Assembly: GCA_964017045.1 (NCBI GenBank)
Contig: OZ024811.1
Location: forward strand, 14,101,812 to 14,165,811
Origin: Omphiscola glabra
Lineage: Eukaryota; Mollusca; Gastropoda; Lymnaeidae
Reading direction: 5' to 3'
DNA length: 64,000 nt
In this document: in pieces, positions 20,228-30,935 of the stretch
Numbering within the stretch: the first letter of the stretch is position 1
Layout of the letters: each line of letters opens with the position of its first letter
Notes under the pieces: model-generated
What the model was told of the DNA's origin: nothing
Database searches by the model: none
Seen by the model: only the letters and a program-made list of their open reading frames with translations
Position numbers and translations under genes: made by a program

Positions 20228-20530
20228 TAGTGATATATGTGTCACAACTAGGTTTGTAATAGGTGTGTGTGTGTGACAGTCAGGTTTGTAAGTTTGTGGT
20301 TGGGGTGTGTGTGTAACAGCTAGGTTTGTAGTAGGTGTGTGTGCGTGACAACTAGGTTTGTATTAAGGGTGTGGGTGACAGCCAGGCTCAGATACTTTTG
20401 TGGTAGTAGTGAGCGCCCACGGCTGAGTATCTGTTTGTGATGTTGGTGACATACGAGTGTTTGGGGTTTGTGAGACAAAGCAGTTTTTTCGAGGGGGTGT
20501 GACAGGTGAGTTTTACGGTGCATATGTGGG
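20228..20530. repeat. GT-rich minisatellite, copy 3 upstream
   Basis: Degenerate units such as GTGTGACAACTAGGTTTGTA and GGGTGTGACAGGTGAGTTTT. Same position relative to the promoter as in the other copies. Confidence 0.6.
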
Positions 20531-20640
20531 ACATGGTTGTTATCTTTGTTTTCTAATTCTAAGGGGGCCGTAGATAAGAAGCCCGAGTGGTGTCATAAAC
20601 CACTTGGTGTGAGTGTGTTATTTTGTTTTTGTTCTTTTCC

Positions 20641-20796
20641 AATATAATGCTGCCCAAAATCCCACATTGTGTGGACTTGGTTTGAAACATTTACACAAAT
20701 ATATTGACAAGATTTGATCTTGCTCTCTATAAAAAAAGGGAAGAAAGTCTCTGAATTTATAACGTTACTGAAAAAAGAAGATTCTCTCCTGACACA
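20641..20796 (+). promoter_or_regulatory. Conserved proximal promoter of copy 3 with TATAAA
   Basis: Same word order as the other copies: GTGTGGACTTGG, TGAAACAT, GATCTTG, then TATAAA at 20728-20733 followed by GGGAAG, CTGAATTTA and CTCTCCTGAC. It is the clearest TATA box in the family and lies about 70 nt before the ATG. Confidence 0.65.
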
Positions 20797-22484
20797 ATGG
20801 TGAACATAGAGAGTATTACAGCTGGCGTGGCGTTGATGTGCATCGTACAACTGGGTAAGTCAATCTCATTATTTAAACATTGGATTCAACTTTCAGCCCG
20901 ACCCCAATACCGTTGCCCGGCACCTCTTCAATAAGGCATGCTTGTCCTGGTTGCTATTGTTAATCAGACAGGTTAAGGGGGGCCCGGGGGAGGGGGGGTT
21001 AGAGGTGTTTTTTTTTTACTCATTTTTAACCATAAGATAAATATAACGGTTTTATCTTTGTTCAGCTCTTGTATTATATAGTCATGTACTGTCTTAAGGT
21101 GTTTTTGTTCCTCTGCTGATTGGTGTTGTAACGGGTTTAATTTTCTCATGTTTTCATTGGCTGTTGCGTCCGTCTGCTCTGCACGCCCCACTGTTATAGT
21201 TTCCCTTGTCTCTTCGTGCCGATCTCTTTACACACGTGTCCTTATGTCTGTATTGAGTACGTCGGTGTAGGAATTTTTTTTTTTTTTAACGAAGGTTGTC
21301 CTTCAGAACGGACAAACGATCGAGTAGGTTGGCTACGCTTTCGTATCAATATCATTGACCTTGACCTCTGTTAACATGGATTGGAAGATAGAAATTATTC
21401 AGATTGAAAGTTATTGTTCTATATACAAATTTAAGAGTCGGAAAATTCGCTTGTTGAGCAGGGTCCATCCTGTAGACTTGATGAGATATCCACACGGCCC
21501 TACTGCGTTTCATACATTTCATCACTCCCTCCTAATCTTCTTTCTACGGCAAGTTTAACAGAATAAACCATTTATGTTTTGCATTTTTTCAATTCTTCTG
21601 CATCAGGATATGATGTTAACGCTCAGGCGCCTGAAGTAGATACATCTGGCAGATCTGAGGCACGAGGAGGATATAGTATGCCTGGCAGTGATGAGCCACC
21701 TGGGGTTCCTGGGGAGCCTTTGGGTGCTGGAGGACCCGGGGGATCTGTCGGAGATGAAGTTAGGGAGAGACCTGGAAGTAATGGGCCGCCTGGGAGAGCT
21801 GCCTGGCCCAGGGAAAATTATTTAGCTGAGGGGGCTGCAGCTGCTGGACGGTCTGGGGAGAAGGGGGCACCTAGAATAGCGAGGTCACGTGTCCTTGCTG
21901 AGAGACTTTTCAAGAAAGGAAAGCCCGTGACAAATGGGGGAAATGAAGGTGCTAGAGCAGCTGGAGGAGTAGGGGGGATTGGTGGTGCCGGGGGAGCTGG
22001 GGCTGTTGGGGGAAGAGGGGGTGGTGGAGGGAATGGTGGTTACGGGGGTGATGGGGGGCCTGGGACAAATGGTGGATCTGGAGGTGCTGGGGCCGCTGGT
22101 GGCCTTGGGGGTGTCGGTGGGGCTGGTGGGACTGGGGGAAAGGGGGGTGCTGGAGGGAGAGCTGGATTCGGAGGACATGGGAGTGACGGGGGTCCTGGGA
22201 CAAGGGGTGGATCTGGAGGTGTTGGGGGGATTGGAGGTAGTGGAGGAGTCGGTGGTGCTGCGATGGCTGGTGGTGATGGTGGTGATGGAGGAAATGCTGG
22301 TGACGGGGGAAATGGGGGTGATGGGATAAAAGATGGATCCGGAGGTGCTGGCGGAGCTGGTGGTCGTGGGGGGACTGGTGGTGCTGGGGTAAATGGGGGT
22401 GCTGCAGGGCATGCTGGTAACGGGGGACATGGAGGTGTAAATGGAGGATGGGAAATTGGGGGACTTCTGGAACGGAAACTGTGA
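20797..22484 (+). CDS. Secreted Gly-Gly-X protein, Kazal domain lost (copy 3)
   Basis: Exons 20797-20854 and 21607-22484 give 311 residues. The leader is MVNIESITAGVALMCIVQL, one codon shorter at the start than in the other copies because only one ATG is present. Exon 2 begins GYDVNAQAPEVD. The collagen-like part is short and interrupted by a basic, non-Gly stretch (about residues 100-125, containing LFKKGKPV). The GGX region then runs to the end, and the protein stops with WEIGGLLERKL. The stop at 22482-22484 lies inside bases matching the Kazal codons for N-C-D-K read in another frame. The family 3' UTR then resumes within about 40 nt, so most of the Kazal domain has been deleted. Intron 1 is short (752 nt). 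A clean TATAAA lies upstream. It is probably still a secreted Gly-rich protein without inhibitor activity. Confidence 0.82.
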
Positions 22485-24409
22485 CAAGCATCCGAACAAA
22501 GTTTACATGTTTTTGTTTTTTTAGAGGGAAAATTTTACAGGAACACAGTATTTATGACTTTAATTAATTAGATAAAAACAATGTGTGTTGACCTTTAATG
22601 ATGATTTTACAAAATACAAATATAGATGTTTCATCAGTACAAAAAACCATTTATATTATATAAGTATAAATCAAATTTAATTAATATGTAAAATCTTGTA
22701 TCCTACCGGAAAGAGTGACTTATAAGAGTGGGTGCAAAAAACCCAGACAAAAACAAAGTTAAGAAGAATGGAAAGGAAGAGAGTGGAAGTAAAATTTAAA
22801 AACCAAACAGGAAAAAGATGTGGCAGCTATGTAAAATTGTGGATTTGGTTTATACAGTGTGGAGTCAATGTACCAAATCTTACTATTATGAATGACTTAA
22901 CCAATTTTTGGGCTGTCAAAAGTATATATTGTACCAATGAATGTCTGTGATTGAATTATTTTACATTAAAACTTATTGTTTTATGAATAATACAAGAATT
23001 AATGTCCAACGCAAAAGGAGCATCATTTTTTAAAGTACAATTCATGTATTATTATATACTGTTTTCTTACATATTATATATATTGCCATTGTGATATGAT
23101 TTTTTTTTAAATTTTGAGTATGGATTTTGCAAACAAAATTATGCATTAATTATACACTTGTTTATAAAGTTTACAATGTTTTGCTGTTTTTTTGTTTTTG
23201 TTTTTTTTTTTGTTTAAAAAATTTATACCTTAGTTTTATTTCTTTGGTAATAAATTAAATACGTATATATTCTAAATAGAAACGTTCAGAGCTAATCATT
23301 ACAATAATTTCTTTCTTTGTTAACTACTTTGTTGGCGGCTTTTTAAAATTTTTTTTTTTTAAAGTTGTTATTATCTATCGTTTAATAAATTAGAAATTAA
23401 AATTCTTATTTTTGTTTTTTAAAGACGATTTAAAAAAGGGGCTAGTGTAATTTGTATTATGGTGCATACACAAAACAATTGCAATTAATTAGATCAATCG
23501 GCCCAAATAGGAATAAGTCCTTTTCTTTTTTTTTTTAAATTACCACCACAGACGTTTTATGTTTCTTCTTTTTAAATTTTAGGACAAAGTCATTTTCCTT
23601 CCTACTAAAAAAAAACAACTCTTTTTATTTTAAAAAGGACGAAAAAAAATTTTAAATGGCTATTTTCTGGACATCAATAAATGGAACTACTGCCAAATAG
23701 AAAAAAAATTATTTCATAGCAAACAAATAACTTATATTTAATGGCACAAATTAAAATTAAAACGGCTCAATGAAATAGCATGATTAATTTATTTTCATTC
23801 TTTCCACAAAATACAATTACCTGTAGTCTTAATATTATTTCTATAAAAAAAATATGATTATCTAGAGTTCTGAGTTTCATCCAGAAAGCTAAAAGTTAAG
23901 TAAGACATACTAATTTTCATCAAATTAAAATTAAATTTATATGTCTCAGTAAAAACAGATATAATGGAAATGAAAGAATGTGATCAAATCTGCGAGAATT
24001 TTATAAACCCTGAAATATCCTGAAAAAAAATATGGTGACATTTGAAAGAATCTAGTTAAGGAACCAGGGTTATTTTTTGTTGTTTTGGTTTGGGCTCAGC
24101 TAGGGGTTAGTGTTTAAGGCTACAGTTATGATATAATTATGCAGAGTTTCTGACCTAGGGTTATTATTAGGTTAGTGTTGAATTTGAGGTTCATTTTAGT
24201 GTTTCAGTCAGGATTAAGGTTAGGACTAGCTTGGTTTGGGATTAGGTTGATTTTTTTGTTGTTGTTTAAGGTTTCGCTAGTGAAGAAATTGTCCAAAGAC
24301 TTCCCGAAAAGGTGAAAGCCTACACATTTTCCATCTTTTCTCACGAGTGGTCCACTGATGCACCAATCGGCTAGCAGTGCCTCTAGCATCACATGGCTGT
24401 CACTGACAC
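22485..24409. other. 3' UTR of copy 3 and intergenic DNA
   Basis: The first 40 nt hold the Kazal remnant and the resumed family 3' UTR. The poly(A) signal is at 23249. The rest is AT-rich with no gene. Confidence 0.55.
23249..23254 (+). terminator. Conserved poly(A) signal, copy 3
   Basis: AATAAA followed about 30 nt later by GAAACGTTCAGAGC, matching the other copies. It is 765 nt after the stop. Confidence 0.5.
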
Positions 24410-24670
24410 TTGACAGCATGAATTTCCTTGTCCTCACAAACTATAACACACATGCAACAGCTATGCCTTTTAGCGCCAGAGCTCAGTGGACGTGGGAGCT
24501 GAAAAATTATAAATTGAAATTTATTTAGAAAAAGTATTTTTCTGAATTAAATAAGGCCTTAAATTTGAAATGAACTAGAGCAACGTTTTCAACTCCATCT
24601 CTAATGGTCCCCTAAAGATCTTTTAGACTTTATCTATTGCTCCTATGCACACCTGCTAGAATCAAGAGAC
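24410..24670. repeat. Intergenic paralogous block D fragment
   Basis: Shares GAATTTCCTTGTCCTCACAA, GCCAGAGCTCAGTGGAC, TTTAGAAAAAGTATTTTTCT and AAAGATCTTTTAGACTT with 27500-27720 and 36380-36600. Its presence in addition to the 27-kb block hints at a lost gene copy between copies 3 and 4. Confidence 0.45.
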
Positions 24671-25253
24671 CTCTGTAGGCTTTTAATTTAATAATATCAA
24701 TTTGGTCTTGCATATTTGTATAACCAAAATTGAGTTTTGATGCTTTAAGTATCTATTTGTATAGTACAAATTGATATTTAGATTATTATCACTGAACAGT
24801 TTACTCCAGCATTCTAGAAGGGTTGTGCAATTTTGGCAGTGCGAATAGCTCCTGGAAGTATTTGAATTACATTGTCACTTCTCGAAAGCAAGCACTCTTC
24901 TTGAGGATGAATTCTTATTCCATTTCATTTCTTTGTCTTTTTTTTTTTTTTAAAAATTGCATTTTCACTAGTACATTTTACTTTATCATCTTTGTCTTTT
25001 TGGACTGAGAATCTTCCTGACAAATTTCAACTGCATCTTCGTTTTCTGTGTCAACCTTATCTTCATAATATTCTTTGTTTGCTTCATATAGTATTTATTT
25101 AAATTCCTCTATGTTCTTGGGATTCTTAACATTAAACATTTTATTACCACCCTCAGTGGAGGAGCTAGAGTGTTTTTCGCCCGAGACAATGATTCATTTT
25201 TACACCACCATCCCTCTAATTTGAAACACATTATTTTCATCAGTAATGTGCCA
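24671..25253. other. No gene recognised
   Basis: AT-rich sequence leading into the LINE fragment. Confidence 0.55.
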
Positions 25254-25946
25254 TCAAATCTCATGTCCTCTTCTTCCTATGCCTCTCGACTCCATCTGGG
25301 GTATAGGCCGTCCACAAGAATTTTTTTCCCACTCATCACGGTCCTGTGCTTTCCTTTCCAATGTCTTCCAGGTGTATCCCATATTTTGTGTGTCTGCCTC
25401 TAGCATCCATGTATTCTTAGGTCTTCCTCTCTTCGTTTTTCCTTGTGGATTCCATGTTAGGCATTGTGTGGTGGTCCTATCTAATGGTGTCCTGAGAGCA
25501 TGCCCGGTCCACCTCCATCTTTTCTTTATGATGTCTACATCTATGGGAACCTGGTAAGTCCTTTCTAGTAGATCTTTGTTGGTGATGGTATTTGGCCATT
25601 TTATGTTCATGATCTTTCTAAGGCATGTGTTTATGAATGTTTGCACTTTCTGCAAAATGCTCGCTGTTGTTTTCCTTGTTTCTGCTCCATATAGTATGAC
25701 TGTTTTGACATTTGTGTTAAAGATTCTGACTTTGATTTGCAGTTTCAGCTGCTTCGACTCCTATATTTTCTTTAAAAGCACAAATGCTGATCTAGCTTTT
25801 CCAATTCTAGCCCTTAGGTCCGCGTCGAATCTGCCATTTGTGTCTATGGTGCTGCCTATGTAATTGAAGGACTCCACTTCTTCCAGTGCCTTTCCTGCCA
25901 CACAGATATGACCTTGGTTGGCTGAGTTTACCTTCATGATTTTCAT
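25254..25946 (-). mobile_element. Non-LTR retrotransposon RT C-terminal fragment
   Basis: Minus-strand frames read, in order, EEVESFNYIGSTIDTNG, ARIGKARSAFVLLKKI, INTCLRKIMNIKWPN, RRWRWTGHALR and GKTKRGRPKNTW. These are hallmarks of the region after the RT domain in LINE-type endonuclease/reverse-transcriptase proteins. The frame breaks at least once and the 5' part is missing, so it is dead. Confidence 0.8.
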
Positions 25947-26929
25947 GTAGGCACCCCCAAATTATGTCATAGGAAAATCTGTCCCAGCCCCCTCTGAACC
26001 CCCCCCCAACCCCTAAGTTACGCCTCTGACCACCATCCATGTTACAAAGTAGAATTAACCTTTAATATAATAGGGATTGGTATAATTAGATTTCTCGTTT
26101 GAGCCCAATCTTTCAATTTGAAATTTACTGTTAAAAATAAACCTAACACATATTAGTTAAAAAATACGTTGGTATACACAATTCATGAAAAATTAACTCA
26201 CCAGAACAATAAAATAACACAATTGTAAAACTCCAAAACATTTATGTGCATGTGCGTGGTGCACCAATTTGAACGTACTGCCCACATCTGCACTCTGAAA
26301 GTGTGTTCTGCACACTCAACGGTCTCGACCTATAAAGGACGAGAAAGAAAATAAAGTTGCAGAAAAGTAGAGCGGGTTGCAATCTCTCAATGAGGTGTGT
26401 AAATTTTAAACGCTTGGCTTGAAGGCAGGTTAGTAACACAATAATTATATTTTAAAAAATCTGCACCCTTTGACTAATTTTTTTGTGCGGATATTTTGCT
26501 TTAGTTGACATTTATCTTAAAGGTAAGAGTTGGACCTTAACATTTTTGAGACATAGGCAATTTATATTTTATAAATCTGATAGAAACATTTTTTTTTTAG
26601 AAAAGTGCTAAAAGAATGTTTATGTTTAGTTTCCATAAAAATGTTTGCTAAACTAAATCTTATCAACTGAATACTGAAATTAAATATCAATAATATATGT
26701 GTTTGAATGTATGATTAATGAAATACAAAAATTAAAACTTACAACTGGTTCAGCTCAACACAGACACTTATTCTTTTTAATGTTTTTAAAAATTGTATAC
26801 AGGTTAAAATTTCTTGTGAGCCTACTTTAGTTTTATTGCAATAATATGGAATATTAATAAAAATATTTGTTCTCCATGACTTGTGTTTTTTTATTTTTTA
26901 TTATTGTGATTGCAAAGTGAGGCATTCAG
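25947..26929. other. No gene recognised
   Basis: AT-rich; contains block E (26458-26590), which is shared with 63403-63530. Confidence 0.55.
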
Positions 26930-27720
26930 TCAAAATGTTCATTTCCTGGTCTTTTTATTTAAGGTGCTACATATCCTGTTGTTTATATTTCATTCACTGT
27001 CTCTACATATTTTTATTGCTGTACATGCAATATGCTCTTCAAATATAATTTGGTATGAACAAAATGCTGTTGGGGCTATCCATAAATAGCATCATGTTCA
27101 TTTGGTTTATCATCACCTTATTGTCACAAAAAGTAAGCCCCCCTTGTCAGCCATCTCAAACCTTTGACACCCTCCACTAATGCCCTACATCAGGGGTCGG
27201 CAAACTGCGGCTCTTTAGCCACCTGAGTGGGACTCAGCCAGCCTGCCAAAAATCGGTTTTGACTCCGAAAAACATGGTTTGTGACAGGTTTTTGAAAAGA
27301 AATTTGGCTCTCAAAATTGTTTAATCGTCCTGCTGGAAATTTTCGGATCTTTTGACTAATGAGTTTGCCGATCACCGCCCTAGATGCATGTCATTTGTGG
27401 ATGGCCCCTTTGTTCATGTAACAATAAACTTATTGTTGATGAACCATTCGGATAGCAGTAGGCCCTACCATATGCATAACAATATGACTGTGACTTGACC
27501 GCATGAAATGAATTTCCTGGTCCTGACTGACAAACAAAAACACACATTCGGCTATGATTCACTTCAGCGCAAGAGCTCAGTCGACATGGGATCTGAAAAA
27601 TTAATAATAATAATCATAAGGTAATTTTTATTTTTAAAATTAAAAGCACAATTTTATTTAGAAAAAGTATTTTTCTGAATGAAATATAAATAAGACCTTA
27701 CTTAATTTAAGTATGCATAT
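26930..27720. repeat. Intergenic paralogous block D with hAT MITE
   Basis: Shares ACAAAATGCTGTTGGGG, CACAAAAAGTAAG, GCATGTCATTTGTGGATGG and the AAAAAGTATTTTTCTGAAT segment with the other blocks. The MITE at 27191-27377 interrupts it. Confidence 0.5.
27191..27377. mobile_element. hAT MITE (CAGGGGTCGGCAAAC type)
   Basis: Starts CAGGGGTCGGCAAACTGCGG and ends GAGTTTGCCGATCACCG. Flanking 8-mers CCCTACAT and CCCTAGAT match at seven of eight. It sits inside a paralogous intergenic block. Confidence 0.75.
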
Positions 27721-29984
27721 TTTGAAAATAAATCCATTAAAATCTAAAAGATAATTCAAATAGAACTAGGCCTACAACAATGCTATGACTATTAATAAAG
27801 TTAGGCTAGACTAATTAATATTTATTAATATTTATACATGATGTGGTGGGTTAAGTAAACAACTAAGACTAAATAATAAATATGTATTAATAGACTATAT
27901 GACCATAGGCAGGTCATTGGCCACTTACGGTTTAAATGTCAAGAGCATTATATTGGAATTTCAATATGATGTAGGCCTAAGTATTAGCCTAATAAATAAT
28001 TCATATTGAAATTTCAATAATTGAAATAATTAGGCCTTTTAATAAAATTCCTAAAATAAATAAATTGCCTACTATAAATACTAGAGATTTTTAGTACAGT
28101 TTAATTATTAATAGTATGCTATTTATTACCATTTATTTAATTGTACAGACTACTGTAGCGGGTAGATTTTTACTGGCGCATATTATCCAAAACTGCCAAC
28201 TTCTTAATTTTTTAATATTATGGTATGACTTTCATTTATATTATATATGGCGTACAAACACCAAGAAGCCTTTTCGAGCTCTGTCCAAGTCCAAGCATTA
28301 CTCTTTATTACATAAAAATCAAATTTGAAACAACAGACAACAGAATTATTTGGAATATTGAAAAACTAATTCTAATACTAAATTTGGACTTTTTGTGATC
28401 AGTATAACTTCAACTCTCTAACTCTAACAGTACAGACATAATTGAATATTGATTAATGAAGTTAGTGTAGTGTAGGCCTACCTATAGTAGGACTATATTA
28501 TATATATATATTTATAATTAATATATGTATGATAAATAATAATAACGTAATATTATGCAAAATTATAGTCTTACATTATGCACATTGTGTTGTATTATTG
28601 TACAATAGGCTGAATCAATAATCATGTTGTGATCAATTATTATGTTGTCTGTGGCTGTGACTATTGTTTCAAATTTTGATTTATTTTTATGTACTAAGTA
28701 TTAGGCTAGTTATATTAATTTACTGTTGTATACTATTAACTATTTCTATTAGCCTACTTGTTATTAGTAATTAGTCATTTTTACTTATTTTATTTAATCA
28801 TTAATGTCATTATACAAATTACACAGTATCAGTCTTTTTACAATGTCTACAACAATTTTGTAACATTTGAATAATTAATAATAATGATTAAATTTAAATC
28901 TTATAAATTATGACTATGACTTAGGCCTATACCTGATATTATTATAATTATTATTATTATGCTAGTTTAAGATGATAATTATATTATTATTGCCTTATAC
29001 TTATTATTAAAATTAAAATGCTTTTTAACTGAGGGGTCCTTATTTTTTTCTTTTGACTTAAGACTTAGCACGGCTTAGACTTAGTACGGTATTAGTCTTA
29101 GTAGGCCTATTTTAAAGACTGAATTTTGATTTTACAAATAAGAAATATTTGCTAAGAAAAACGCGGATCCATCTCTCGAAATTTACCAAATATTTTTTTA
29201 ATTTTATAAATTGTCGGACGATTGCCAGACAAATTTAATTGTAACGGAAGGTCAAAGCCAACCAGTGTGAGTGAGAAATAATTATACTAGTACTAGTTTG
29301 TGCAGTTACTGACTGTATTCTTTATACTTTATTAAAAAAAAACGTTATCATCAGTGTTGTAAAACTTTAATAAATTTAAACTTTTGACTTTTGTTTACAT
29401 TTTATTTACAATGACAATAGAGGCAGAGGATAGTATAGCAGGGTTTAATTAAAATTATAGTCCAATGTTCGTTGATAATGATGCAAAGTTATATTACTAA
29501 AAATTTTAGTAAAATAAGTATTCTATAATTTATAATTAGTACAATAAAATAATCAATGGACGTGGTTTAAAAAACTACTCTTGAGAAAAATGTTTATTCC
29601 AGTCTAAATTTTTAATTTTCGGTGTAGATAAAAAGTTTTATTCTCATAATATTTTATTACATACAGTGTATTGCGATTTAAATTAAGACAAAGGAGCTAA
29701 AGAAACTGCTTTTAACAAAATGTGTCTTGCCGGGGAAGACAGTCAGTGGGGCACAACCATTTAGGGGAAAAACCCCTTTGTCTTAACGCAGTAAGACATG
29801 GGACCTTGTATCATAGGCATAGGCTACACTTAGCATCAATCAGAAGTGACTCAATAAAATTAAATATAACCACTGTTTTTTTTAAATTCGGACGTGGGGG
29901 GGGGGGGGGGGGTGAAGATAGAAATGTATTTATTTTTGTTGAAAAAATATTTTGGAACAGTAAATAGGACAACGTGTGTGAAAT
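27721..29984. other. No gene recognised
   Basis: AT-rich; TAGGCCTA words are frequent. A G run is at about 29897-29912. No coding sequence found. Confidence 0.6.
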
Positions 29985-30260
29985 AACTAGACTGTGCGGC
30001 TGTGCATCATATATCCTTGACCTAGGCCTATATCTATATTTTTAAGTCTAAAGATTTCCTTTATACTGCGACGTAATTTTACTCCGTGACGCGTACCGGT
30101 ATAAATGTTCCTATAATATTATCTGGCTAGGCCTATTTTGGATCCGTCGTTATTGTGAAACAACTCATGGACTTTGTGGACACAGACGTTTCTTCACGAT
30201 TAAATTACTTAGTAGTAGTAGCAAAATAACGTCAAAATTAATCTCTACCATTAAAAGGTA
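29985..30260 (+). other. Conserved far-upstream block, copy 4
   Basis: Collinear with the others: ACTAGACTGTGCGGCT, CCTTGACCTAGGCCTATATC, ACTGCGACGTAATTTTACTC, TATAAATGTTCCT, TGTGAAACAACTCATGG, and ACTTTGTGGACACAGACG. Confidence 0.5.
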
Positions 30261-30384
30261 AGTTGTAAGGTTGACAATTACAGAATAGTAATATACTTGT
30301 TTGTATATTTACGAAGTTTACAATTCAACAGTTACTATTAATAGGCCAACGAGTGTAAATATGTATGTACCTATATTTTGTAAG

Positions 30385-30545
30385 AGCACAATGAGGTAAG
30401 TGATGGGGTCAATTGAGTTGTTTTTTCAGGGGTGTGACATTTGAGCTGGTGTGAGGTGATTGGAAGAGGTAAGTTATGGGGGATATGTGCTTTTGTTGGA
30501 CAGGTGAGTTTGTAAACAGTGTGCGTTATTTGTGGGACAAGAAGG
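30385..30545. repeat. GT-rich minisatellite, copy 4 upstream (short)
   Basis: Few, diverged units containing GAGGTAAGT, GAAGAGGTAAGTTATG and GGACAGGTGAGTTTG. It is the shortest of the set. Confidence 0.5.
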
Positions 30546-30569
30546 CCCGAGATTGTCATTGATGACTTA

Positions 30570-30728
30570 GCTTCAGTTCACACGATCAAATTCCTTTCAA
30601 ATAAACTTCAAAATTGCGTCAATTTGATCAAATAGTAAAATTTGAAAGTTGTGACATGGCTTCATACAAAAATCGCATCAAATATATGAACGAAAATTTG
30701 AAAGGGATTTGATCGTGTGAACTGAGCC
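30570..30728. mobile_element. PIF/Harbinger-like MITE, member 1
   Basis: Inverted ends GCTTCAGTTCACACGATCAA and TTGATCGTGTGAACTGAGCC-like, flanked by TTA (30567-30569 and 30729-30731). Non-coding. Related to members at 38.7, 39.3 and 44.3 kb. Confidence 0.65.
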
Positions 30729-30777
30729 TTAGACTTAGTGTTGTTTTTTTCTTCTTCTCTATTTATTTTATGTTCAA

Positions 30778-30935
30778 GATAAAATGCTGCCTAATCTTCT
30801 ACAGTGTCTGGACTTGGCACAAAATATTTACAATAATAACCTGACAAAATTTTATCTTGGTCCCCAAAAAAAAAAGGAAAAAGAGTCTCCGAATTTACAC
30901 CACTGTAAATTTTTTAAAAAGTTGTCTTTCCTGGC
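30778..30935 (+). promoter_or_regulatory. Conserved proximal promoter of copy 4
   Basis: Shared words are ATGCTGCCTAA, CAGTGTCTGGACTTGG, AATAACCTGACA and TTTTATCTTGGTC, then an A-rich stretch in the TATA position, CCGAATTTACA, and CCTGGC before ATGATG. The TATA position is only A-rich, so initiation may be less focused than at copy 3. Confidence 0.6.
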
